Positions 12,640 through 25,259 of a stretch of DNA of 64,000 bases are shown here, piece by piece. Position 1 is the first letter of the stretch. Each line of letters opens with the position of its first letter. The translations under genes and the position numbers were made by a program. This DNA comes from Tenebrio molitor. Lineage: Eukaryota > Arthropoda > Insecta > Coleoptera > Tenebrionidae. Under the pieces are notes generated by a model. The model worked only from the letters and a program-made list of their open reading frames with translations. It did not search any database and was not told where the DNA came from. The DNA lies in contig NC_091046.1 in NCBI RefSeq assembly GCF_963966145.1, forward strand, positions 13,206,001-13,270,000, given 5' to 3'.

Positions 12640-12732
12640 TACCGCAATATTTTCCGAATGTGCAGTAGAAGCGTAGCTATCATCTAGAAAAAAAGGAAGT
12701 TATGGAGCTTTTTCGCAACTCTGGGACACCTG
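12640..12732. repeat. Partial tandem copy of the right end
   Basis: Bases 12640-12732 repeat the terminal part of the preceding element (CCGCAATATTTTCCGAATGT onward, to GCAACTCTGGGACACCTG), minus about 25 bases, and end at TA 12733-12734. This duplicates the end sequence, so two alternative right ends exist. Confidence 0.8.
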
Positions 12733-12734
12733 TA

Positions 12735-15700
12735 TGTTTTTTGGTTTTTAACAGTACCTAACGCTTAATCAAAATAAAAATCAATACGGAAGATGCAACA
12801 AGATACAAATTCTGTCACTTTTTGAAGAAGAATTATTGGTCTTCTGGAAGGAATTGTCTTCTTTTGAAGAAAATATCGTAATCAGTCAGACAATTGCGTG
12901 ACTTTAATTTGGATTTTACAAACGCATAAACGCATAAACTTCATGCAATGAACAATTGACAAATCGAAGTCCATTGTCCAATTTAAATCCTTCGTATTTC
13001 AGCTTTTGATCAAAAAAGAAAAGAATTGACTAATTGAGAAAAAGTCATTGACTTGTATTTTTAAATTACTGACATAATATAATTCAAATAAATTTTCAAC
13101 AATCAGATGTGTTAGTAAATTTTTGATTATCTGGATATAGTAAAAATAAACTTCGCGTTCCTTTTCTAGTTTCTGCAACCAACAACATCATTTACCAACG
13201 AGGTCCAAAGATTAGAGCGTTGAGTTATATCATTATTAGAAAATCCAAATTTGTGTAATTTCTTCAACAAGGAAATACAGAGTGATCGACAAGAAAATAA
13301 ATCAAGAGTGCTACCTCATCTTTTGTTTTATCGAAACGTCTGTCTTAGCTTAATCGTACACATATGTTTACTTTACTATACACAGTAGTTTTATTGGTTG
13401 CCTACCTCTCGAAAAGTCTATTATTAATTAATTAATTTTTAATAATGAACGCTTTATCTTCGAAGGTAAAAGTCATTTTATGTTCATTTTTAACTATTTT
13501 TAAAAATATTCCTTCACATTAAATCACTTTTAATTTTCAATTGGCAGCAAAAACGGATACTCGTTTCATAAAATACAAATGCTACCTACATGACAATGAA
13601 AGTAATTCTTTCTTATCTTTATCTAGGTACAAAAATTAACATATGTATGTTAAACTTTTGTCCTTTAAGTGTTGCATGCAAAATCCTGTAAGTCAGTTCA
13701 AAAACCAAAAAAATGTTCATCCTTTTCCTGAAATGTCAATAAACTGTACCTATGTAAAAGCTTATTACAGTTGACTCAGTCATTTCCGATATTCATGGCG
13801 TTACTGATTTGCGACTAACAAAAAGACAACAATGGTGACGACAAAAAAGACAACAACAGATGTACATAAGGTTTTTAACCGATACCTGAACACTTAAAAA
13901 AATAAGATTTGCTAAAATTATTTATTGTGATTATAAAAAAACCGAGTAATAATATGTATTATTAACAACCTACGTAAATTATGGTGAAGTAGCGTTACAT
14001 TCAGTAAAGAGAGAATTAAAAGTATGTATTATGAATTTAAAAATTGTTTACTCAACAATCAAAATCATTTTTCACTTTTTGACTAGTGACTGACTAGTAA
14101 CAGAAATTCGTAAAAAAGAATTATGTTGTTGTTAACGTGAAGAAGTAGGCACTTTTTCACGGTAAGCACTAAATTTAATCCAAAAAAAAACCTTAAATAA
14201 TCCGATTTAGTTTGGAAATAAAGTAATGGATCGGTGCACTTCACTAGATCCACAACAACGAGCAAGATATAAGAGGAAACGACATCCTCCAATTTAGAAC
14301 AAGTTTAAATTATACCGTGACTCATCTTTTAGGTTGACCTGTCTCAAATTAAAAAGATATAAAGCTACCAGCTTACCTCAAGGATATCAAAGAAATCAAA
14401 AGAACTGAACAAATGTGCGCTTGAACTTTTCAATTCTACTTTCGATAACAACCGACATTTTTACACAGTTTGTTGCATGAATAGTGAGGCATGCAATTTA
14501 ATAAGGGTACGAATGTATTATTTCTTCCGACAGATCGGTCTTCTGCAGATATGTACTTTGAAGCTATATTGCTTTCGGCTTTTGACGTCGTACTCTGTAT
14601 GCAGTGGTAATGTAGGAGCCATTTTACAAGGCAATAAACGAAATGAATAGACGGAAAGAGGGAAGTATCCAAGAATGGTGTCTGAGTCACGTAATTAAGC
14701 ATTTATCCTGCGATTCTCCAACGAATGGCGTTCGTTACACTTGATTGAGATAACAACCGGCTACAGGCCCTGCTAAATACAATAAGAGCAGAGGCAAACG
14801 GAGGAGTCCTGGCGAATTAGCTGTGTCATCGCGGGATACTTAATGTAATACCAATACGAAGAATACGGTTGAGTGAAAATGCTATAACTTTTCCTCGAGG
14901 AAAATTCAAGTCGGAGATTTATGACCAAATTGTGATCAATTTTCGAGATAAGTTTCAGTGGCGATGGCGCACCGGTTCTCGGCGAGGGTGTTTTGATGAA
15001 GTCAAGAGAAACCGTCGAGCCGGTATAAATCACATTATCAATTAGCTCTTAGGTTATTACACGTTTAAAGCAACGACACAATAATAGTTTAATAGTTTCC
15101 CTTAGGCTGTTAGACAGACAATGCAGAGGTGTTCAGTGGGATGTCACGATTTATAAAGCGGAACTACCGAAAATTACAGAAGTCTTCCACGACATTAAAC
15201 TGTGTAAAGGTGTGCCTCAGACTGTTAAATGACACTGCACTATTGCAACTTGTGTGTAGTTCTTTTTCAATTAACAAAGCTCCGCAGTCCGCAGGCTACC
15301 TATCTCATATCAAAATAATGGCTCCCGAGTTCGGTCTAATCCTTATGGACGTTCTAGTTCAACACCAATCCAAACTCCCATTAAACTAAATGGCCACATT
15401 GGCGTATTCAGCAACACAGTCACCTGCAGTACCACACACTTTTCGCATTTGAATAGAAAATAAAATTTAATGCAGAAGTAGAAGGACCAACACATAAATC
15501 TGAATTACCCACGAATTAATTCCGCATAAAACTGCTAGAATTTTCGGCTGGAAACGCATCTACTCAAAACCAGATTTCCGAAAGGTTTTATTAAATTTAG
15601 GCCACGATTTCCAGAAACTGAAATAAAATAATGGTATTGTATCCAAATGCCATTGGCTTTTAACCTAATGGTATTGCTAATGCACGTAATATTTTGCTTG

Positions 15701-16968
15701 TGTAATACGATAGTGTTTTGACTCCATGTTTAATAAATTATTTTACTCCGATTATTTGGATACATTAACATTTATAAACACAATAGCACCAACAAATGAA
15801 AAAATACTCCGATTAAAATGAAAATCAACATTTGACCTCGTTTAATTAATAATGATTTTAGAGACAGTCAGCTAAAAATGAACCAAACGAATTTAATATT
15901 AAAGCTGTGTATTTTACATTTTTAATAAATTTAAAAAATAATCAAAATATGACAGGTACACTGGGAAATGTGTATTACGATGATGGCTTCAACTTGATAC
16001 TCTTGCTTACATTTAAATGATTAATAAATTTTGTTTTAAAAGCCTTTTACATTAAAGTCTTTCCAAGATTTGGATGATAAATAAACAAAAAAATTCAAAC
16101 CCATTAATCAAGCTTCTAGCAACGCAAGTCAAAATTGCAGTAAAAGGAAAAACAGTAAAACAAAGGATCGTTTTTCTCGTGGGGTGGATATTAAATCTGA
16201 TTTATTTTTTTATATGCTCTTTTCTGTTTTTGTTGAAAAATATATTTCAACAACGCTCTCCCAACATTTAGATCTTATCACTGAATTGTTTTCTCTGAAA
16301 TTATATATAATTTTCAGGAAGCTCATTTTCACTTGGACTTAACATCTGCAATAATTATTGTGCACTGTGTAAGTCTGATTGAAGTTTAATTTTGTGAAAA
16401 CGATGATACAATGTGGTTTGTTAACAACAATGTGAGTTTGCTTGTACGGTATATCTTACAAGCGGTTCTACGGTTCGTTACAGTTTCTTACCAACAACGG
16501 TGGTGAAAATAAGTAATTGTTGAAAACAAAAATTGTAGCAGTCTCTTGCATACAAGAAATATAAAAAGATAATGTCGCAATCGGAATTTTTTAGTTAACA
16601 ATCATAAACGATTTTTAACGGACTAGCGTATTGAAACACAAACACTACATCTTAATTTAACCCGAATATATTCGTTTTCTTCTTATTCTAATTGCTTTTC
16701 GCCGGTGTTTGTTGATGCTTCAGTGGTTTTTGTTTTCAACCTAATTCGTTTCTTGCGTGTGTATTTAACGTCCCAGTGGTTGAATTATGAATGATTCGTT
16801 GTTTTGTCGTCGCTCTCATCTACGAGTTCTCATCCAAAATTCGATCATAATCAGAGACATTTTATTATACGTAAGTGCTGTTTCTTCGTGGAGTTAAATT
16901 GTTTCAGAATCTTGATGTGTGCTCATATTAAGAATTGTTGAATTTCTTAGGGGGCTTAAGTGATTAAG
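12735..16968. other. Non-coding stretch, one GC-richer block
   Basis: No element or gene is recognised. About 14440-15430 has more balanced base composition and open frames of 86-88 codons on both strands with no similarity I know. A donor-like TAC|GTAAGT at 16872 follows an open frame from ATG 16788, too weak to call an exon. Confidence 0.4.
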
Positions 16969-16970
16969 TA

Positions 16971-17742
16971 CAGCAGAGTCTCGATAACGTGAACCAATTA
17001 ATGCAGGCGGTGTTCACGTTTTCGAAAAGTTCACGTTATCGAATATGCAATTGATGTAGTTTTTATCAAATGTCCACAGTTTGAAAACACATGAAAAGAA
17101 GTGATAATATGTATTTATCAAATGAAATAAACTAGACAGTAAGTACGTACGAGTATGTAACGAATGTTTTTTTTAATTTTTCGGCGAAGTTGGCGTTGAA
17201 GAGTCGATTGTGAGAGCACCACCTGATTACAATTCTGATCAGCTCACTTTTTGCGTGTTTTTAATATGCAGTTTGACAAATCAGTCTTTTTTAAGACGAA
17301 TTGTTCATCAGCCGTTTAAATCTAACGTCACTTTTTCCGTTGTATGTGTTTTTAATCTGCAGTTTGAAAAATCGGTGTTTTTAAAACGAATGGTTCATTC
17401 ACAGTTGACTCTTCAACGCCAACTTCGACGCCAAATTAAAAAAAAAACACCTTTATGTACGTATGTAATTACAGATATCAGAACATACCTACTAATTTCT
17501 GGAGAAAAAGTCCAATAAATTACTTTGCCGAAAAGTTTGTTTAATTGAGAGTATGGTGGCCTTTTCACGCAAATTTTTATGAACCTAAACTTCTTCAAAG
17601 TTGGTATAATTTTTTTATTGTTCATGTTTTAGAGTATGAAAAGTCTTGACGTTCACGTTTTGGAATACGCAAATTTCAAACCTTCCGTTCACGTTTTTGG
17701 ATGTTCACGTTATGGTATGTTCATATTATCGAGACTCTACTG
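16971..17742. mobile_element. pogo/Tigger-like MITE
   Basis: Ends read CAGCAGAGTCTCGATAACGT on the left and, inverted, CAGTAGAGTCTCGATAATAT on the right, flanked by TA (16969-16970, 17743-17744). The CAGTAGAGTCTCGAT start is typical of pogo/jerky-type TIRs in insects. GTTCACGTT or its complement occurs about six times just inside the ends (near 16987, 17012, 17031, 17652, 17688, 17704), a plausible transposase-binding array. No transposase remains; a second inverted-repeat element is nested at 17163-17451. Confidence 0.8.
17163..17451. mobile_element. Nested MITE, GTTGGCGTTGAAGAGTC family
   Basis: TTGGCGTTGAAGAGTCGATT on the left matches inverted TCTTCAACGCCAACTTCG on the right, each joined to a T- or A-rich end. 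It lies inside the pogo-like element. The same family recurs at 24781-24984 and as a fragment at 36418-36533. The 102-codon frame at 17210-17518 is a by-product of the repeat, not a gene. Confidence 0.75.
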
Positions 17743-17744
17743 TA

Positions 17745-20700
17745 ATTAAATTAGTTTGTTTGATTTAAATTCAGTTACATATTTTGAAGTATTCACGTAT
17801 TTGTCTTGATTTTTCCTGATCTAAAGTCGTTTCATGTAAAGCATGTGACAACATGTAGCCTGAGCAATTAATTTACTGATCATTAAACAACGAAGTTCAT
17901 TTATGAGTAATGACATATCACAGAAACCAATCGAATGAACATCCGACATATTTCTATAACACATCAAGTGATTGGTCTCAACACGCCTGAAAAAGAAAAG
18001 ACGAATGTTGTTGATCTTAACATATTAATAATATGTTTTTAATCGATTACTAGATGCTACTAATTGTGTTAAATAACTTCAAAATATATCGAAATAGAAT
18101 AGAATTTACAGTACTCATAGTAATATTTTGTCAGACTGTTTCCTAAAGGAGAACTCACAGAAAAATGTGTGAACACCAAAATGTATTAGTTAAATTTCTG
18201 TAACATTTTCCATCTATCTTTCAAAAAATTTGGTCCAATCAGATCGTTGTCAATTTCAATTTCTGCCAAGCACTTGACAACGAATATTCATGCACCGGTG
18301 CAATATTCAATAATTGCACAGTGCCTCCATATTTCCTGTAATTTGCTTGTCATTATTTGATACCCATGTATCTGATTCAATTAAATCTTTGGAGGAAACG
18401 ACCATTTCTAAAATTGCCATGTCTTAGGGAGATTTTCTAGTCCAGAAATAGGACATTTTATCCTTTTTTGGAAACATGCTGAACTGCCTTTTGTTGAGTT
18501 TTATGCACAATTTTTTAAATATAGTAACACAGTACCATTTTGAGAAAGTATACTTACAAATTTTTTCAAACAAAACAGTGAAATTTATTATAAGCGATAG
18601 GTGAAAAAAAGTTCCTATTTGCCTCCCATATGGTTATGCCCCTCGTAGCGAATATGTGTCTTAATAAGTATACATATAGTAAATTCATTTTTGTAATGAC
18701 AAAATAGAGTTACTAAATTTAGTAACTTGTGAACACACCTTTTTACCGCGAATTTAGGCTTTTAAAAAGTTAGGTTATGCCTCACGTCATTTGCTTCTAC
18801 AATTTTGTACTTTTTCATTACGTTTCCATTATCTCCATGAGTAATTTCTTTTATTTTGTTGAAAACCTTTAAAATGTGCTGCTTTCTGCTTGCTTATTGA
18901 TGCTCTACTCCATTTTGGAAATTCATTCATTACGGCAGCGACAATAATATGACAATTTAAATCTTTGCCAACTGTCTAACTTTTATTCATTTTGTAAAAA
19001 AATCTAATAAAAAAAAGTGCCAGCTAGTTCGGCATTACAAAAATGAATTGATTATAGGTGCATGTGTTTGTAACTGATTTCAAAAAAAATATATCGAAAA
19101 TTAAAGGAAAACGTTTTGAAAGGCAACCATTGATTTTTTATACTTTTAAACTTTTCTGTATCAAAAAATCAGAAAAAGATTTTTTTTATTTAATAATAAT
19201 GTGCACTGAAGGTACACACGAAGTTTGAAGTTAATCTTATGATATTATGGCAGCCATTTTAATAAACACAGGACCCAGAGAAAAGCGTTTTTACGCACTT
19301 ACTATTTAAATGAGGATTAAATTTAAATTCGTCAATTTTGACAATTTCCGGGTAGAATTTTAGAAGCACACTTTTGAAACCCCATTCTTCAAAAATATTG
19401 TTAGAAAATAGTACATTCTTCAACGAGCGTATAATAATAGACATTACACGCGAGTTGAAGACTATACTTTCTCGTCTGCTTAGGAAGGTGTGGATTATTC
19501 AGTGTAAGACTTCTAATTCGTCACCAACGGTGAAGAAAATTAGAGAATCTGTTGATAACTTAGCATATAAAATATAAAAATAACACTAACAACAAACACC
19601 TTGGACTTGAACAAATTCTTCTAAGAACAAACAAAACATTGACGCTGGTACTGTTTTAAAGGAAAAAGTGTTGAGATTTTGGAAAAGCTTGGTCTTTTTA
19701 CAATTGAAATTTTATAAGGTTAATGTTTTTTGTAATGGCAACATCATACCGTTGGAGACCTCAATATTGCCTTAATAATGGAATTATTTAATTACCACAA
19801 AATTTGGACAGTTCATTACCAAATAAGAAACTGGAAGTAATTACATTATTTGTGCAACTTTTATTTTTGTGTTTTAAAATCATTGTGTCTAAGACCTGCT
19901 TTTTTCTGTTGCGGTATGATATGATTATATAAATGTTGTTTTGTGTTAGCACAGCATTATAATATACATAATTAAAATTATTAGATTGTATTTTCTGAAC
20001 AAATATTAGTTATTACATTTTCTGATAAATACAGGTAAGTATACTAATTAATTACATTCGTACAGCTAAAAATATTTTGAAATAAGATGTTATCATCACG
20101 CAACTATTTTTTCCATTTTATATTTGATTTTCACTGCGGCCATTAAAATGGCAATTTTCACAATTTCTATAAATTAAAGGAAGCCTTTAAAAAATACCAA
20201 TATCGAGAGCGTGGTAAATTACGAACTGACTAAAAAAAGAATGGAAGTAACAGCAGCAATTACCAATACCGGTAATTCAACATTCAGTTTTTTCGTTTGC
20301 ATTTGATGTGCGGCTTTTATGCTGAGTGGTATTTAAATACGTGCTGTGTATGCTTCACTAATTAAATTCACTGTTTCGTAGTCAGGAAATTTGCAAAAAT
20401 CACCAGTAATTAATGCAACACTAATTTGTAGTAATTCATGATTTTTACATGAGCCATTAAGAAACTTGTGTTTCTATAAATAAATCGTTAGATAAAAATA
20501 GAATTTTTGTTTCCTGTTGAGCTCGTAATATGTCCATATTTTTGCGTTAAGTTGTAGCTCGACAAACAAGGCCGAACAGGATTTCGAAAAAAATTGTTAA
20601 AACAACCGGATGCTGTGAAAGACCTGTTTGAACACTGTTGCTGCTGGCAAGTGCTACTGCTGTGGAGCAACTTCAATCTCCAGCAAAATAAATATGTATT

Positions 20701-22918
20701 CCACTTAGTTACACCGTCGAACAGCACTAGTTGGACCGCCGTGTACACAACTCTCAACTGTGACTTGCATTTTCCGTCACGGACTCGCTGCCCTGCGATT
20801 CCAGGATTTTATTTCGAAAAAAGCAAATTACCACGTTACATCCAGTGTCTTTGTTTTATGGCACGCAGACGGTACCCGCGGAAGCTTCATCCGTCTTGTT
20901 CTGAAGTAATTTGCCGACCCGACCGCTCATCGAAATGGAAACGCATCCAAGGGCCGATTTGACAGATAATAGAATAGAAATTGGCTATTTTATCTTGACA
21001 TTAATGCATCATAACGGATAATTTATTACGAACCACGGAGAGAATGCACATGGGAACCCTTTAGCGCCAAAACTACACGCACGCGAAAACTTAAATTTAA
21101 AGGGTGCGACTTCTTTATGGCGACAATCTTTTCGGTTTCGCCCATAAAATTATTATTTATTTAGTGAATTCCTACCTGTTTTTGCATTTATATTAGATCC
21201 TGCTTGCAATTTGTCCCCCATAATTCAGCCCAAAATGCTGAGGATTTGGAGCCAAATTTGCGTTCAGACATCTATTTGGGAACGGACTAATAGGGTGCTT
21301 TCCTGCACGAAGAAATCCATTTGCCGCATGGACAATGCGGCGCATTTTCGGTTTTTCGACGAATAAATAAAACGCCACATGCGACTCACTCACGTCAAGT
21401 GTTTGTTGCACCATGCATTCGATTTTCGAAATGAATTATGGGATTTGTTTGTTCGAATTATACATATTTTAAAACATCATTAGGATTGTTATTTCAAGCA
21501 ATTTATCACTCTGGAAATAAATCGCGAATTTTGCAGAATTATTAAAATAATTATTGTTTTTCTGTCAGTTGTGCATCAGCGACGTATCGCGGCCGTATTA
21601 ATTAATTTTATTTTCGTATTATCGTGTTGCATGAATTTTGTTGTTAAAACTGATTTATGTCGAGGTAATTTACGAATCTGACAGAGCAAACTGGCACTTT
21701 TAATTCTAAAATACAACTGAATTTTGTTAGATGATGCTTGTTTTGTGCTGAATCAAATTAATTTCGCTGAAATTTGTATAAAAGTTGAGCCCCTTGAAAC
21801 GGGCTTGAAGCGTACTCTTAATTATTTAGGTTTTGGAATGTTACCTAAATTAATAAAGTCGTTTAATTAAAAATGAAAGCGTCCACATCTGGCGGCTTAC
21901 TTTCTGAATATTATGACGTGTCTGCTCTAAATCCTGCGGATGCAATAACTGGTTAAAATCCTCTTTATAAAATAAACCTTCATTTAGAAGTCATTCGTCT
22001 CTTCTGTTTCGGTTACGCCGTTACGTTACGTCCGCTGTACGTAACGCTCGCGACTTCAGATTCGGAAGCTCTTCTCTCTTAAACCATTGATGAAAAAGAG
22101 ATGGGTGGAGAAAGGCGTGTTGGCCTAAGTGTAGAGCTAGATCGCCGAGATTGAATGAACTTTCCCATCATAAAAGGAAAAAAAACTAGTCGCCCAAGAA
22201 CAGGTGTAGTCTGATCTGCTCCAGAGTGAATGGCTTTTCATTCCATAGGCGTAGGTAGAAGTTTCTAACATCACGTAATGGTTTTGCTAAATTGGGGGTT
22301 TTGAGGGAACGACTCAGATTCGAACGGAACACATTCACCAATCTTATAATTTTTTGATGCAAACATAATGTGGATGACATTTCACGGTTTGCACATTAAT
22401 ATTTTCACTAAAATATTTCGACGCAATAAACTGTCATGCGGCAAAACGGCGTAACAAAATACACTGTTGAAGGAAATCATGCATTTCCTATATGCTTGAA
22501 TTTATGGCCGTTTTACTATTCCATAAATAATCACAATTTAAAGCACTAAATGCGGCAACAATTATATCGTTTACCTCGTTTTCAAGAAAATATGTCCACA
22601 AATAAATGATTAAGGTATATTTAAGAAAACTTAGCCCAAAAAGTTTAAGTAAAACAGTAGAAATATGCGAAGAGACACTGTTTATTGTTTAAATGTGTCA
22701 CTAGTAAGTATATCACACAAAAGTAGATAAGAGTTTAAATATTTTTCAAGCTATGAAATTAAATGTCAAACAATAACAGACAAAAGTCGTTGCTCCCTAG
22801 GACTATCTGCAGAGAAATTTTCAACGTTACTTCTTCCAACTGTTTTTATGGTTCTTTCTGAAAAATTCCCATCATTAAATAACAATGCTCCTATAAACTG
22901 TAATTATAACTTAGTTTA
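17745..22918. other. Non-coding stretch
   Basis: Nothing was recognised over about 5 kb. A strong isolated donor (CAG|GTAAGT, about 20033) has no partner that I can defend. About 20500-21420 is less AT-rich and carries overlapping open frames on both strands (up to 122 codons), none similar to a known protein. Confidence 0.4.
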
Positions 22919-22920
22919 TA

Positions 22921-24519
22921 CCCCCTGTCCGTTCTCAAACTCGAACATAGGCAATTAACATTGAATTGAACGTTTTTGCTGATTCCTGCTCGCCAATTGA
23001 ACTTACAGGTAAGGTAATGGTATCAATAGAAAGATAAAATTATTGCGCTTGAAATGATACCAGTAATAAGATTAAAGGTGCTATTTTTATTTTAATATGC
23101 TAATTTAAAACTTGGCGATTTTTAAATATGACATGCCATGATTTTCAAATTTGACAGCATTTGTCAAAAAAATTGAAATTTGTTGGTTTAAGTCAAGCGA
23201 AAAATGAATTGTTACTCCAATGAAGAACGAATTTTTATGGTAAAAACCTTTTACAGTGGCGTTAGTTTGCGGAGAGTTAGAGATTTGTTTGCCGTAAAGT
23301 TTCATACCAGACCTATACCTTCTGTTAGTACTATTCACAAATTTGTACAAAAATTTGAAAGATGTGCAAATATTTCTTTAGAATCAGAAGCTAGGGGTGG
23401 TAAGTAATAATATTTTGTATTGGTAAGAGAAAATATTCAAAAACAATAATTATATCCCAGGAAATAGACAAATAGTTGACCGCACAGAAGAACGTGTTTT
23501 GGCGATGGTAAATTTGGACCCAACATCCAGTTTAAGGCAAATTTCCCTTGAAGTAGGTTTATGCAAATCGCGGATACAGACTATCCTCAGAAAATATAAA
23601 TATCATCCCTACAAGGCACAGTGCCACCAAGAGATATTTGCTGTTGACGAAGAAAGTAGGAGTGCCTTCTGTTATGAAATGCAGGAGCGTGCTAACAATG
23701 ATGGTCACTTTCTGTCGGCAATTTGCTTTACAGACGAATGCACTTTTACGTTAAATAACGAACCAAATGTTCAAAACACGCGATATTGGGCTCAGGAAAA
23801 CCCTAGAGTTAATATTTCTACTCGAACTCAGTATCCTCAAAAAATTAATATCTGGACTGGGATTTTTAATAACAATATTATTGGTCCATTTGAAATAGAG
23901 GGAAATTTAAATTCAGCAACTTATTTAGATTTATTAGTAACTAAGGTAGGACCTGCATTGGAAGAAGTTGCAAGAGAAAATCAGGAAATCTGGTTCTAAC
24001 AAGATGGCTGTCCCGCGCATTTCGGCCTAGGAGTTAGAAATTTTTTAAATGATTCATTTCCAAATTGTTGGATTGGTAGAGGTGGTGCTATAAATTGGCC
24101 AGCAAGATCTCCTGATTTAGCACCTTGCGACTTTTTCTTGTGGGGCCACCTTAAAAGCAAAATTTACAAAAGACGCCACCCAGATATTAATTCTTTGAGA
24201 GAAGCAATAACAGCCGAGTGCGCGTTAATTACTGAAAGGCAGTTGGCTAATGTAAGAAATGCTTTTTATAACAGATTGGGGTATTGCTTATTTCAAAACG
24301 GGGGGTTATTTGAATATTTATTGTAATTTTACCTTTTTCTTTAGTTTCTTTGCTTTTTTTTTTATTAAGAATTTTATAATAAAAACTGCTTTTAAAATGT
24401 TAATTACTTTATTATTATTAATTCTTTAATGTGTGATGTATAAAAATAATAGCATAATGCCTATAAACTGAATGCACAATGTTAATTGCCTATGTTCGAC
24501 TTTGAGAATGGACACCCGG
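22921..24519 (+). mobile_element. Near-complete DD41D-type Tc1/mariner transposon
   Basis: It is flanked by TA (22919-22920 and 24520-24521). The 43-bp ends 22921-22963 and 24477-24519 match at 38 of 43 positions and share CGAACATAGGCAATTAACAT. The 1599-bp body carries one transposase gene on the plus strand with a short intron. A shorter, deleted relative lies at 46937-47991. The length, TA duplication and catalytic spacing all fit the IS630/Tc1/mariner superfamily. Confidence 0.95.
23204..24326 (+). pseudogene. DDD transposase with one nonsense codon
   Basis: This would be the enzyme that cuts and joins the element's ends. ATG 23204 opens exon 1 (residues 1-65 plus one base), a helix-turn-helix region (M-N-C-Y-S-N-E-E-R-I-F). 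A 61-bp phase-1 intron (23400-23460; GTAAGT to CCCAG) joins in frame to exon 2, which runs to TAA 24324-24326, 353 residues in all. Catalytic Asp candidates are D157 (FTDECTF), D247 (QDGCPAH) and D289 (PCDFFLWG); 41 residues separate the last two, as in the DD41D (rosa-type) group. The only clear lesion is TAA at 23997-23999, two codons before D247, where relatives have Gln; one base change explains it. Loss is therefore recent, or the copy is polymorphic. Confidence 0.93.
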
Positions 24520-24521
24520 TA

Positions 24522-24780
24522 TAACGATAATATGCACTTCCAGTTTAATGGAATTCTGAAAGTAACAATATAAAATGGATACATTTCTTTTGTAATTTTT
24601 AATTAATAGTAAAATAAAACAGATTTTGAAAAGTTCTGTCGGATTTAAGAAGATATAAGTGACTACAAAATAGCACTTAGTCATATTTAAACAGTTTTTA
24701 ATTTTTTCATCAAACTGTTTCCATGTCATTTGCAATTTTAACAAAATGCAAACTTATGTTATTATAAATATGTACACGTA
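24522..24780. other. Short AT-rich spacer between elements
   Basis: Unique AT-rich sequence with nothing recognised. Confidence 0.5.
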
Positions 24781-24984
24781 CAGGTGTTTATTTAAATTTA
24801 TCCTCAAAGTAGGCATTGAAGAGTCGATTGTACGCATCACGGATTACAGATCATGGATTATCTGTTTAAATCTAACCTCAGTTTTTGTGTTGTTTGTGTT
24901 TCTACTCTGCAGATGGAGGAGTGGTGCGTCCACAATCGACCCTTCAACGCCAACTTTAAGGATAAATTTAAATGTACACCCAAC
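24781..24984. mobile_element. MITE, GTTGGCGTTGAAGAGTC family
   Basis: The left end (CAGGTGTTTATTTAAATTTA, then TCCTCAAAGTAGGCATTGAA) is matched inverted on the right by TTCAACGCCAACTTTAAGGA followed by TAAATTTAAATGTACACC, arms of about 55 bases. TA precedes the left end. The 80-codon open frame here is not coding. The inner words CACGGATTACAGATCA and CTGTTTAAAT are shared with the fragment at 36418-36533. Confidence 0.8.
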
Positions 24985-25044
24985 ATAAACAGTAATTTAT
25001 GCAAGAAGTGCATAAAGTTGTAGTTTTTTCATGAATGGTAAGTT

Positions 25045-25259
25045 TTAGGCTAGGGCCACACTACAGACTAAATAATCGGCCGATAATTTAGTCCTATTGG
25101 GTAGCTTCCGCGCCCACCAGGTAAACTAAACTGTTTTCGATCAATCTGTCGGCCGACTACAATCGCTTTAGTGTGCGCACTCACATAAGTCCTCATACTT
25201 ATTAAGCAACCAACTAAACTGTCGGCCGATGAAAAGTCTGTAGTGTGGCCCTAGCCTAA
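25045..25259. mobile_element. MITE with perfect 25-bp TIR and CGGCCGA repeats
   Basis: TTAGGCTAGGGCCACACTAC onward (25045-25069) recurs exactly inverted at 25235-25259. The outer TTA/TAA allow a TA duplication with GGCTAGGGCC as the true end. TCGGCCGA or CGGCCGA occurs three times inside (near 25078, 25151, 25223), unusual in such AT-rich DNA. No coding capacity. A TAGGGCCACAC end could also suggest a hAT-type MITE, but no 8-bp duplication is visible. Confidence 0.85.

Noticed and set aside
14436..15389. Several 86-88-codon frames on both strands
   Set aside because: They reflect a locally lower AT content; none resembles a known protein.
16732..16872. First exon from ATG 16788 to donor TAC|GTAAGT
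   Set aside because: Only the donor is convincing; no promoter, partner exon or recognisable peptide, so it is mentioned only in the stretch description.
20594..20962. 122-codon plus-strand open frame in less AT-rich DNA
   Set aside because: An 89-codon frame overlaps it on the other strand, and no recognisable motif or splice signal was found. Treated as composition-driven.
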